From contig DATLJS010000029.1 of NCBI GenBank assembly GCA_035538795.1, forward strand, positions 1 through 64,000: a stretch of DNA of 64,000 bases, written 5' to 3'. The translations under genes were made by a program, and so were the position numbers. This document shows positions 51,930 through 59,798 of the stretch, one piece after another (position 1 is the first letter of the stretch; each line of letters opens with the position of its first letter). Source of the DNA: JAJZGK01 sp035538795 (lineage in GTDB: Bacteria > Pseudomonadota > Alphaproteobacteria > Rhodospirillales > Magnetospirillaceae). Below the pieces are notes generated by a model. The model was given only the letters and a program-made list of their open reading frames with translations, did not search any database and was not told the origin of the DNA.

Positions 51930-54389
51930 TCAGTCCCGGCTGCCGCGGCCGCCGCCGGAACCTTCCTGGTTCAGGCTGCGCAAACGGCGGGAGAAGGCGG
52001 CCAGCTTGGCTTCCACGCGACGATTGATGCTTCCCGTCGGGAATTGGCCGCTGTCGTCCCGTTCCCCAGCCTGCACTCCGGTCAACAGGGCGATGCCCTG
52101 GTCGATCGTTTCGACGGCGTAGATGCGGAACAGCCCCTTGGCGCAGGCCTCCACCACATCGGGACGCAGCATCAGGTGCTTGACGTTGCTGGCGGGGATC
52201 ATCACGCCCTGGCCGCCGGTCAGCCCCCGGGACAGGCAAACGTCGAAATGGCCTTCGATCTTTTCGTTGACGCCGCCGATGGCCTGGACCTTGCCGAACT
52301 GGTCCACCGACCCGGTGACAGCCAGCCCCTGACGCACCGGCGCGTCCGCCAAGGCCGACAGCAGGCAATAGAGTTCCGCCGACGACGCGGAGTCGCCTTC
52401 CACTTCGCCATAGGATTGCTCGAACACCAGATTGGCCGACAGGGTCAGCGGCTGTTCCTGAGCGAAGCGTCCGGCCAGGAACGAGGACAGGATCATCACC
52501 CCCTTGCTGTGGATCGGACCGCCGAGATCCACCTCGCGCTCGATATCCACCACGTCGCCCCGCCCCAGATGGGTGCGGCAGCTGATGCGGCTGGGACGGC
52601 CGAAGGAATAGTTGCCCAACTGCATCACCACCAGCCCGTTGACCTGTCCGACCTCTTCGCCGTCGGTGTCGATCACCAGAGTTTTGCGGGTGATTTCCTC
52701 CAGCACGTGGCCGCGCACCCGATCATGGCGATACGTGTGTTCATCCACGGCCTTCTGCACATGCTCGCCGGTGACGGTGGCGGCCCCCATTTGCCCGGCC
52801 CAATAATCCGCCTCGCGGACCAGATCCGCCAGACTGGCCATATGGGTGGACAGCTTTTCATTGTCCTCGGCCTCGCGGGCGGCCTGTTCGATCAGCCGGG
52901 CCACGGCTCCCCGATCCAGCGGCCGCAGCTTTTCCCGCCGCGCCAATCCCGCCACCAGCCGGGCCAGCCCCAGCACGTTGCCGTCCGAACGGTCCATGTG
53001 GTAGTCGAAGTCGGCCGCCACCTTGAACAGCTCGGTAAAATCCGGGTCTTCCTGGGCCAGCAGGTAATAGAGCATGGGGTCGCCGATCAGCACCACCTTC
53101 AGATCCAGCGGAATCGGCTCCGGCTCAAGGGTCACGGTGGGGATCAGCCCCATGGACTGACCCGGCGATTCGATGCGGATTTCCCTGGCCCGCAAGGCCC
53201 GCTTGAGATCCTCCCAGGCAAAAGGATTGAGCAGCAGCTTGCGGGCGTCCAGCACCAGATAGCCGCCATTGGCCCGGTGCAGGGCGCCAGGCTTGATCAG
53301 GTTGAAGTCGGTAATCAACGCGCCCAGATGGGCCAGATGCTCGACCCGCCCCACCAGATTGGGCTGGGTGGGATGGTCCTCGTAGACCACCGGCGCGCCG
53401 CAGCCGTTACAGGCGGTAACCAGCACATTGACGCGAAACCGGCGAAAACTGGGGGTATCCGGACGGCGATGATCGCCGTTGCCGTTGCCCGCCTCCTCAC
53501 CCTCCTCACTGCCCGAGGTCTGGCCGATGAATTCGCCGAGACTGCTCAGAGCCTCTTCGCGCACGGCCTCAAGGTAATCCAGCACCACCGGACAATCGGC
53601 CCAGCCGCCGCGGGCGTCCTCAAGGCTGTGGGCGACGGCGGCCTCGGCGGTTTCCCGGTCCAGCGCCGCCACCTTGTCCCGCTGCTGGCGCGTCAATTGA
53701 GGCAGCTGGTTCAGTTGCTCTTCCAGTTCCTCCTGCAAGCCTTCCATGTCGGCCTTCAGGCGGATCTGTTCGTCTTCCGGCAAGGCCTTGAAGTCGTCGG
53801 GCGACAGCACCTCGCCGTCCTTCATCGGAGCCAGGGCCAGACCGACCGGCGTGCGGATGACGGCGATGCCCTTTTTCGAGGCCTCGGTCTGCATTGCCCG
53901 CAAGGTGGCGTCCTGGGTTTCCTTGAACTGCTCGTCCAAGGCCTGCCGATGGGTGCGATATTCCTCTCCCTCGAAGGCGGCCGGCAAGGCGATGCGCAAG
54001 TCCTCGACCAGCCGCTCCATGGTTTTTTTCAGATCCGGCCCCTTGCCGGGCGGCAGCCGCAAAGCGCGTGGGCGGTGGCTTTCGCCGAAACGATGAACAT
54101 AAACCCAATCGTCGGGAGCGGGCTGGGCGGCGGCGGCATGCTCCAGGAACTGGCGCACCAGAGTGATCTTTCCCGTTCCCTCCGGCCCCAGGGCGAACAG
54201 ATTGTAGCCCGGCTGCCGCATGCCGATGGCAAAGCGCACCGCCGCCACGGCCCGGTCCTGCCCCAACGGTTCTTCCAAAGGCGTCAGGTCATCCGTGGTG
54301 GCGAAAGGCAATTGCGCCGGATCGCAGCGGCGATAAAGCGCCTCGGCGGGCAAAAAGTCGGGAGCGGTGGGAATCGGGGTCTGTGTCAC
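51930..54389 (-). CDS. LonB-type ATP-dependent protease
   Basis: An 819-residue AAA+ protease of the AAA_32/LonB group, distinct from classical LonA. The GTG start overlaps the upstream stop (GTGA). The P-loop is GPEGTGKI (68-75), with Ile where Ser/Thr is canonical. A CNGCG pair lies mid-protein, and the second ATPase region has GALHRANGGYLVLDARKLL. The C-terminal Lon protease domain carries the Ser of EGDSASSAE and the Lys of GVNEKIEG. Substrate range is unknown. Confidence 0.9.
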   Translation of the reverse strand: MTQTPIPTAPDFLPAEALYRRCDPAQLPFATTDDLTPLEEPLGQDRAVAAVRFAIGMRQPGYNLFALGPEGTGKITLVRQFLEHAAAAQPAPDDWVYVHRFGESHRPRALRLPPGKGPDLKKTMERLVEDLRIALPAAFEGEEYRTHRQALDEQFKETQDATLRAMQTEASKKGIAVIRTPVGLALAPMKDGEVLSPDDFKALPEDEQIRLKADMEGLQEELEEQLNQLPQLTRQQRDKVAALDRETAEAAVAHSLEDARGGWADCPVVLDYLEAVREEALSSLGEFIGQTSGSEEGEEAGNGNGDHRRPDTPSFRRFRVNVLVTACNGCGAPVVYEDHPTQPNLVGRVEHLAHLGALITDFNLIKPGALHRANGGYLVLDARKLLLNPFAWEDLKRALRAREIRIESPGQSMGLIPTVTLEPEPIPLDLKVVLIGDPMLYYLLAQEDPDFTELFKVAADFDYHMDRSDGNVLGLARLVAGLARREKLRPLDRGAVARLIEQAAREAEDNEKLSTHMASLADLVREADYWAGQMGAATVTGEHVQKAVDEHTYRHDRVRGHVLEEITRKTLVIDTDGEEVGQVNGLVVMQLGNYSFGRPSRISCRTHLGRGDVVDIEREVDLGGPIHSKGVMILSSFLAGRFAQEQPLTLSANLVFEQSYGEVEGDSASSAELYCLLSALADAPVRQGLAVTGSVDQFGKVQAIGGVNEKIEGHFDVCLSRGLTGGQGVMIPASNVKHLMLRPDVVEACAKGLFRIYAVETIDQGIALLTGVQAGERDDSGQFPTGSINRRVEAKLAAFSRRLRSLNQEGSGGGRGSRD

Positions 54390-54796
54390 GCCTGTTCGAT
54401 CCTGTCCATGTCGTCGTCGCTGAAGCCGAAATGATGCCCGATCTCGTGGATCAGAACGTGGCGCACCACGTCGGCCAGGATTTCCCCGGTCTCGCACCAA
54501 TAATCCAGCAGCGGACGGCGATAGAGGAAAATCATGTCGGGGCCGTTGCGCACGTCCAGCACGCTTTGCAGCGGCAGAGCGACGCCGCGATACAGCCCCA
54601 GAAGATCGAAGGGGCTTTCCAGATCCATCTCTTCGACGGTTTCCTCGTCGGGGAATTCCTCGACGCGGATCACCACGTCCTGAACGAAACGGCGCAGCTC
54701 GTCGGGAAGCTGCTCCAACGCCACGAAGGCCACCTGCTCCAGATCCGCCAGGGAGGGAGCGTTGAGGTGGAAAGTGGCGGGGTAGCTGCTGGCCAT
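54386..54796 (-). CDS. Zincin-like metallopeptidase (PF06262 type)
   Basis: A 136-residue small metallopeptidase of the possible zinc metallopeptidase family. The ATG at 54796 starts ASSYPATFHLNAPS. The zinc site HEIGHHFGFSD gives His117, Glu118, His121 and Asp127 (HExxHxxGxxD). FDLLGLYRG and PDMIFLYRRPLLDYW are family landmarks. It overlaps the LonB-like gene by 4 bases, linking two proteases in one operon. Confidence 0.88.
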   Translation of the reverse strand: MASSYPATFHLNAPSLADLEQVAFVALEQLPDELRRFVQDVVIRVEEFPDEETVEEMDLESPFDLLGLYRGVALPLQSVLDVRNGPDMIFLYRRPLLDYWCETGEILADVVRHVLIHEIGHHFGFSDDDMDRIEQA

Positions 54797-54949
54797 GATG
54801 TCCGGACGCTTTCTTGAGCGGGGCCTGATCGCGGTTCGCCCCTTTGATTGAGAATCGATCTTACGCCTGCCGCCTTGTCTCGCCAAGGCGGGCCGAAGGT
54901 CTTACAATAAGCCGTAATGATTTACATCATTCACGGGAAGGATGGTGCC

Positions 54950-55258
54950 ATGCCCGCCAAACTGAACCCGGCCGACTTGCCGACCCAACTGGCCAAGCTG
55001 CCCGACTGGCGTTTGAACGAAACTCAGGATTCCCTGAGCCGCTCGTTCCGTTTCACCGACTTCGCCGGCGCCTTCACCTTCATGACCCGCGTCGCCCTGA
55101 TGGCGGAGCGCATGAACCACCATCCCGACTGGCGCAATGTCTATAACCGGGTGGACATCACCTTGACCACCCACGACTGCGGCGGCCTGAGCGATCACGA
55201 CATCCGGCTGGCCCGCGCCATCGATTCCGTTTTCGCCTCGCATTCCCAGGCTTTTTAG
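54950..55258 (+). CDS. phhB: Pterin-4a-carbinolamine dehydratase
   Basis: A 102-residue enzyme that dehydrates 4a-hydroxytetrahydropterin to recycle the cofactor of aromatic amino-acid hydroxylases. The active-site pattern MNHHPDWRNVYNRVDITLTT is present with His57-His58 and the later His75-Asp76. The ATG at 54950 follows GGAAGGA. No phenylalanine hydroxylase is adjacent, so a moonlighting or molybdopterin-related role is also possible. Confidence 0.93.
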   Translation: MPAKLNPADLPTQLAKLPDWRLNETQDSLSRSFRFTDFAGAFTFMTRVALMAERMNHHPDWRNVYNRVDITLTTHDCGGLSDHDIRLARAIDSVFASHSQAF

Positions 55259-55290
55259 CCACCCGATTTACAGGGCTTCGGGGAAGTGGG

Positions 55291-56388
55291 ATGATCAGAA
55301 ACGGTTTTCCAATGTTTTCCAGGTTTCATCCCATGCCCCGCCGCCTTTTGTCGTCCGCCGTTCCCTGCGCCCTTTTGCTGTCGGCCCTGTTGCTGACGGC
55401 GGCTCCCGCCGGTGCCGAGACCGCTGGCGCCCAGGCCATGGCCCGTGGCGACTACGCCCGCGCCATCAAGGATCTGACCCCCGCCGCCAAAGCCGGCGAC
55501 CCCCAGGCCCAGCTTGATCTGGCCGAGCTTTTGCTGAACGGGCGCGGCACCAACCGCGACCAGGCCGAAGGTGTCAAATGGCTGCGCCAGGCCGCCGATA
55601 AAGGACTGGCCGAAGCCCAATACCAGCTTGGCCAGCTTCTGGAGGAAGGCGAAAGCGTCACTCAGAACAAGGCCGAAGCCGCCGAGTGGTACCGCAAGGC
55701 CGTCCAGTCCGGAAACCTGCCGGCGTCGTCGGCCTTGGCCGAGATGTATTTGAGCGGTGACGGCGTGGGAAAGGATGAAGGGCAGGCCGCCCGCCTGTTC
55801 CAGCGCCCCGCCGACCAGAACGACATCGAAAGCCAGCTGGCCCTGGGCAAGCTGTATCAGCAAGGGCTGGGCGTGCCGAAAAGCTACAACGACGCTTCCG
55901 TCTGGTTCCGCAAGGCCGCCCAGTTGGGCAGCCCCGAAGGCCGTTATCTGCTGGCCATGCTCCTGCTGGATTCCGACCCTTCGGGCCGCAATCCTCACGC
56001 TCCGTCCCAGCGTTCCGTCGAAGCCCTGAAATGGCTGGACGGCGCCGCCCAGCAAAACTACGCCCCGGCCCTTTACATGTTGGGCATGGGCAGCATCGAC
56101 GGCATCCTGGCGCCCATGGACATCAACGGCGGCATGGCTCTGCTGCAACAGGCCGCCGACCAGTCCTATGCTCCGGCCCTGCGGGCTCTGGGCAAAATCT
56201 ACGCCGACGGCAAGGTCGCGCCGCAAGATGCCGTCCGCGCCTATATGTACCTGGATCTGGCCGCCCGCGCCGGCGACAAGGACGCCGCCTTCGAGCGCGA
56301 GGACGTGAGCCGCCAGTTGCCGCAGGGCCAACTGCCCCTGGCCCGCAAGCGGGTGCAGGACTGGCTGGACATCCACGGCGACCAATAG
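55291..56388 (+). CDS. Exported Sel1-repeat protein
   Basis: A protein of up to 365 residues with a signal peptide (RRLLSSAVPCALLLSALLL, cleaved near PAGA). About eight Sel1-like repeats follow (pattern A..GDPQAQLDLAELLLNGRG and EAQYQLGQLLEEG). Such solenoids act as interaction scaffolds in the periplasm. ATGs at 55291, 55312 and 55333 are possible; the first has the better upstream GGGGAAG, the last the tidier signal peptide. No SPOR domain, unlike the protein at 23.1-24.4 kb. Confidence 0.85.
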   Translation: MIRNGFPMFSRFHPMPRRLLSSAVPCALLLSALLLTAAPAGAETAGAQAMARGDYARAIKDLTPAAKAGDPQAQLDLAELLLNGRGTNRDQAEGVKWLRQAADKGLAEAQYQLGQLLEEGESVTQNKAEAAEWYRKAVQSGNLPASSALAEMYLSGDGVGKDEGQAARLFQRPADQNDIESQLALGKLYQQGLGVPKSYNDASVWFRKAAQLGSPEGRYLLAMLLLDSDPSGRNPHAPSQRSVEALKWLDGAAQQNYAPALYMLGMGSIDGILAPMDINGGMALLQQAADQSYAPALRALGKIYADGKVAPQDAVRAYMYLDLAARAGDKDAAFEREDVSRQLPQGQLPLARKRVQDWLDIHGDQ

Positions 56389-56463
56389 TCCCCCCTCCCC
56401 ATGACGCCGGAGGGCGTGTTAGGATCGGACAAGTGTTCCCGTGGCCAGACTCCGTGACCAGCG

Positions 56464-57543
56464 ATGACCGAAGAAACGCCTGATTCCGCCCCGCCGCCAG
56501 ACGACCTTACCGCCGACGAGGCCGCTGCCGACGGCATGCCCCGCGTCGTTTTCGAACACAGTTTCTTCACCAAGCTGGAAGACGTCTGTTTTCGCATCTC
56601 GGAGCAGACCGGCGAAGCGGTGATGAACGTCCGCTTTGCCAAGAACGAGATTTCGCTGCCCCTGAAAGGGATCAAAAAGGAACTGCAGCTGGCCGCCGAC
56701 TCCGCCGATGCCCAGATGCTGGACCAATGCGCCGAGGCATTGCAGTATGTGCGCGGTCTGCGGCTGGGCGACCCTCTCCCCCGCGAGATGATCACCCGCG
56801 AGGCGTCGTGGGAACTGTCGGAGCGGCATGTCAAGATCGCCTATCAGCGGGTCGCCGTGCAGTTGGTCAACTGGATGACCGGCGGCGATCAGGTGATCTC
56901 CGACCCCGACGAGCTGTTGCAGCTGGCCGACGACCCCAACATCAAGAAATCCATCAACAAGGCGTTCGGCGAAGCCGCCGTCAAGCTGGGGCTGGGACTG
57001 GACCGTAAAGAGGAAGTCATCGGCTTCGTTCAGCAACTGGCCCAGGAGCTCGCCTATATTGAGGCTTTGCGCGAACGGCTGCGCCATATCGAGGAAATGG
57101 ACAACAAGATCCAAGCGCTGCGCCGCTTGTACGGCCGCGAGCGTTCGGTCATGGAGGTCGCCGATCAGGTCGCCCGCCTGTGCGAGCGCGCCTTGCAGGA
57201 ATTCAAGGACACCTTCCTGGAAGTGGATGCTCAGACCGGCGAAATCCTGGCGGTGCTGCGCAACCTCAACAGCCAGGTTGAATATATCCGCGACAAGCGC
57301 GACGAGTTGCACGCCAAGCTGATGGCCTGGGATGAAACACTGACCGAGTGGGACAAGGTGCAGATCAAGATGGGGCAGGACAAGCCCGAGCTATTCCGCC
57401 GCACCTATCACTTCCTGGCACCGCGCTACATGATGGTCAACGAGTGGGTGCTGATGACCAAGCCCCGCCCGGCCGGCGAGGGCACCTCTTTGCTGGGCAA
57501 GGACGGCAAGCCGAAAAAGCCCGTCCACGTCATGCGCTGGTGA
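56464..57543 (+). CDS. Soluble 359-residue protein of unknown function
   Basis: A cytoplasmic protein with an acidic Pro-rich N-terminus (1-25), then a mixed alpha/beta region (LEDVCFRISEQTGEAVMNVRF) and a long helical, coiled-coil-prone segment (about 190-310: IEALRERLRHIEEMDNKIQAL). It ends in a basic tail. No motif for catalysis or DNA binding was found and I do not recognise the family. The next gene starts within its stop codon (GTGA), so the two are coupled. Confidence 0.8.
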   Translation: MTEETPDSAPPPDDLTADEAAADGMPRVVFEHSFFTKLEDVCFRISEQTGEAVMNVRFAKNEISLPLKGIKKELQLAADSADAQMLDQCAEALQYVRGLRLGDPLPREMITREASWELSERHVKIAYQRVAVQLVNWMTGGDQVISDPDELLQLADDPNIKKSINKAFGEAAVKLGLGLDRKEEVIGFVQQLAQELAYIEALRERLRHIEEMDNKIQALRRLYGRERSVMEVADQVARLCERALQEFKDTFLEVDAQTGEILAVLRNLNSQVEYIRDKRDELHAKLMAWDETLTEWDKVQIKMGQDKPELFRRTYHFLAPRYMMVNEWVLMTKPRPAGEGTSLLGKDGKPKKPVHVMRW

Positions 57544-58160
57544 CGCTTCGCCGCCGCCTGCTCCTTCCGGCGCTGGGGCTCGGGCTGAACCTGATCTTGA
57601 CCGGACTGGCCTGGAGCAAGCCGCCGCTGCAGGGCGACCCGCCGCCCGTGCCCGATCCCCCCGAAGCCAGCCGCCCCGCCCACCCCACGCCGGGCCAGGT
57701 GGTTCATCCGCCGCAATCCGATCCGCTGCCCGGCGTCGGCAATTTCCAGCGCCTGCCGTCCATCGACGAAACCAGAGACGTGGTGGTGGTGACCCGCAAG
57801 AAGCCTTATTGGAAGGCGGGAACCTTCGACCCGGCGCTGAGCAACGCCTGCGCCCTCGGGGATTTCGTCACCGCTGAATTCAACCGCATGGTGGCCAAGT
57901 TCACCGATCCCACCGGCACCGCCGTGCTGCAGGTGGTGGTGCCCACCCACCGGCATCTGCTGTACGACAAGCGCAAGCTGGCCAAGCCGGGCCAGACTTA
58001 TTTCTTTTTGAACAACAACCTGCCCACCTGCAAAGTCTGGATCGAAGGCAAGGTGCAGCCCCGCGTCCTTGATCCGGCGCGCGGCACCTCGGTCCCGCCG
58101 CCTCCGGCCAACGCCCTGAAAAAGAAGCTGAAGGAAATCTCCAGCTGGCCGAAACAATAA
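57540..58160 (+). CDS. Exported 206-residue protein coupled to the preceding gene
   Basis: The GTG at 57540 overlaps the upstream TGA by 4 bases and opens with a signal sequence (TLRRRLLLPALGLGLNLILTGLAWS). The mature part has a Pro-rich lead, then a conserved-looking core with two cysteines (NACALGDFVTAEF and LPTCKVWIEG) that may pair in a disulfide. Frames starting earlier, at 57348, are inside the upstream gene. No family recognised. A terminator follows directly. Confidence 0.75.
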   Translation: MTLRRRLLLPALGLGLNLILTGLAWSKPPLQGDPPPVPDPPEASRPAHPTPGQVVHPPQSDPLPGVGNFQRLPSIDETRDVVVVTRKKPYWKAGTFDPALSNACALGDFVTAEFNRMVAKFTDPTGTAVLQVVVPTHRHLLYDKRKLAKPGQTYFFLNNNLPTCKVWIEGKVQPRVLDPARGTSVPPPPANALKKKLKEISSWPKQ

Positions 58161-58170
58161 CCAAGAAAAA

Positions 58171-58198
58171 ACCCCCTGGAACAATCCAGAGGGTTTTT
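58171..58198 (+). terminator. Rho-independent terminator after the coupled pair
   Basis: ACCCCCTGGA (58171-58180) and TCCAGAGGGT (58185-58194) pair with one mismatch around a 4-base loop, followed by TTTT to 58198. A preceding A-run (58166-58171) extends the stem. Confidence 0.85.
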
Positions 58199-58245
58199 CG
58201 TCAACCAAGCCTTCGGCACATGCCGGGCAGGACCAGCGTCCCAGA

Positions 58246-58797
58246 TCAGCCCAGGGGGTGATGACCCTCGGGGCCTTCGTGTCCGCCGGGAGCGCCCATC
58301 GGACCGCCCATGGGGCCGGGACGGCCTTCATGAGGCTGGTCCAAAACAGCGCGCTGCTCGGGAGTCAGGACGTCGTAAAGGTTTTGCAGCGCCGGACGAG
58401 AAGCCTGAATGCTCTGCAAACGCAGACTCAGATGCTTTTCCATGTCGGCCTCTCTTTCGACGATGCTGGGCTTGGCGTCGCCCTTCGGCGCCATGGATAG
58501 GCAGGCGTCGCGCTCCTTCTCGGCCGACTGCGTCTGAATCTGGGCCCACTTCACCCAAGCCGGAATCTGCTTGTCGGTCAGCTCTAAGCGAGCTTGCAGA
58601 TAGGCCAGATGACCCGATTCATGGGCATATCGTTCCGAACACATGGTCTTGTGCCAGGCAGCCAGATCCTTCTCCGAAGGCTGCTTCGCCATCTGGTGGT
58701 CGGGAGCCGGAGGAGCGGTTTCAGCCGAAGCGGCCGAAGCCCACATCAAGGGCATGGCGATCAGAGCGGCGGCGGCGATAACAGAACGGTGCTTCAT
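58246..58797 (-). CDS. Spy/CpxP-like periplasmic protein
   Basis: A 183-residue exported protein. The ATG at 58797 gives a clean signal peptide (KHRSVIAAAALIAMPLMWASAASA). The mature region is helical and has LTDKQIPAWVKW and LTPEQRAVLD, two copies of the LTxxQ motif of the Spy/CpxP family. The C-terminal tail is Gly/Pro/Met/His-rich (GPMGGPMGAPGGHEGPEGHH), possibly metal-binding. Relatives are periplasmic chaperones induced by envelope or metal stress. Repeated GTAACAG sites lie upstream. Confidence 0.82.
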   Translation of the reverse strand: MKHRSVIAAAALIAMPLMWASAASAETAPPAPDHQMAKQPSEKDLAAWHKTMCSERYAHESGHLAYLQARLELTDKQIPAWVKWAQIQTQSAEKERDACLSMAPKGDAKPSIVEREADMEKHLSLRLQSIQASRPALQNLYDVLTPEQRAVLDQPHEGRPGPMGGPMGAPGGHEGPEGHHPLG

Positions 58798-58846
58798 AAT
58801 TGATGGCCTCATCTTTCCGAGGGATGACGCATCCTAAGCCGCTGAC

Positions 58847-58894
58847 GTAACAGCTATATGACGGCCACCGAGGGAATTGGTAACAGACGGTTAC
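58847..58894 (-). promoter_or_regulatory. GTAACAG repeats before the Spy-like gene
   Basis: GTAACAG occurs at 58847-58853 and 58880-58886, 33 bases apart (about three helical turns). The second copy is part of a perfect GTAAC-N5-GTTAC dyad (58880-58894). Such repeats resemble operators of OmpR-type response regulators; the regulator is not identified. Confidence 0.5.
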
Positions 58895-59027
58895 AGCCAA
58901 GGGTAAGGCACGCTTTCACACCTCGAAGCGGACGATTTCCGCACCTTCCGCCAAGGAACACAAAGGAGACCGCCGGGCGGTCTTTGCATGCATTCCCATG
59001 GCTGGAACCGGCATGATATCGATAAAA

Positions 59028-59039
59028 TTTTACGTAAAA
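59028..59039. promoter_or_regulatory. 12-bp perfect palindrome TTTTACGTAAAA
   Basis: A perfect palindrome 75 bases upstream of the -35 of the His-rich gene, inside the AT-rich island. It may be an operator for that gene; the binding protein is unknown. Confidence 0.45.
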
Positions 59040-59113
59040 CCCACACTATATTTGCTGATTTAAATAAACACAAAACCCTTGATTTGCGCAGTGCGAAGAT
59101 ACTTTTGGTCAGA

Positions 59114-59142
59114 TTGAGTCCTGCAAATAAAGAATATATAAT
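59114..59142 (+). promoter_or_regulatory. Near-consensus sigma-70 promoter of the His-rich gene, with GANTC in the -35
   Basis: TTGAGT (59114-59119), 17 bases, then a perfect TATAAT (59137-59142). Leader is about 20 bases to the GGGAGG (59160-59165) and ATG at 59171. GAGTC, a CcrM target, spans 59116-59120, overlapping the -35. Confidence 0.75.
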
Positions 59143-59170
59143 TACCCTTAATATTTAACGGGAGGCCCAA

Positions 59171-59782
59171 ATGTCCGCCACCGTCATCCATGCGGTGAGC
59201 AACGGCCAACAAAGCCACAGCCACCCCAATGCCATTGCCCACGGCACGCCGCATCACGTCCCAACGCCCCACGAGGCTGGACATGGGGCAGATCACGGCG
59301 CCGACAAGTCTCATCACCATGATGGTCATAGCCACCATGGCGAACACAAAGGATCGGCCGGCCATCACCATGCTCCGCCGCCTAAAACCGGAGTCAGAAC
59401 CTGGACGTGGCAATGGTTGCTGGTGTCGTCGGCGGTGATCGGCGTTGCTCTTTTGGCAACCCAGATTCCTTCACGCGGGCTGCCGCACATCACCGGCGCC
59501 GCTCTGTCGCATCAAATCGAAACCGCGGCCAAGGGCGTCATGCCGGAAGGGCATCTGGACGGCATTGTTATCCGAACGGTCAGCAGCAGCGGCGTCATTG
59601 TCGTGACCGCCGAGCAGGTTCCGCCGAAGCTGTGCGTCAGCGCCGGCTGGGACTTGGTGAAAGACGGCACGCTGAGCATCAACGGCGTAACGCCCATGCG
59701 GGTGTCGGCGGCAAGGTTGGCCGAACTCTGCAACACCAACCCTCCGGCCACTCTGACCTGGGCTCCGGACCCTGCGGGGTAA
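59171..59782 (+). CDS. His-rich membrane protein with pilin-like C-terminal domain
   Basis: A 203-residue protein with no recognised full-length family. Residues 1-67 contain 19 histidines (clusters at 48-50, 53-56 and 65-67), a likely metal-binding, disordered region. One membrane helix spans about 77-98 (TWTWQWLLVSSAVIGVALLA). The C-terminal 100 residues have two cysteines (155, 187) in VPPKLCVSAGW and RLAELCNTNPPATLTW with ISINGV-like strands between, resembling the disulfide-bonded end of type IVb (PilS-type) pilins. No prepilin peptidase site is visible. The His region would be cytoplasmic if the tail is exported. Convergent with the hybrid kinase, 16 bases apart. Confidence 0.7.
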   Translation: MSATVIHAVSNGQQSHSHPNAIAHGTPHHVPTPHEAGHGADHGADKSHHHDGHSHHGEHKGSAGHHHAPPPKTGVRTWTWQWLLVSSAVIGVALLATQIPSRGLPHITGAALSHQIETAAKGVMPEGHLDGIVIRTVSSSGVIVVTAEQVPPKLCVSAGWDLVKDGTLSINGVTPMRVSAARLAELCNTNPPATLTWAPDPAG

Positions 59783-59798
59783 ACCGCCCTGCATCACG

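Larger units (their letters stand above)
58813..59170. other. 358-base intergenic region, AT-rich in its right half
   Basis: No gene is supported here. The left half belongs to the Spy-like promoter with GTAACAG repeats. A small GACCGC-CGG-GCGGTC hairpin lies near 58965. From about 59010 to 59160 the composition turns AT-rich, unlike the rest of the window, and holds a palindrome and a near-consensus promoter for the His-rich gene. Confidence 0.7.
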
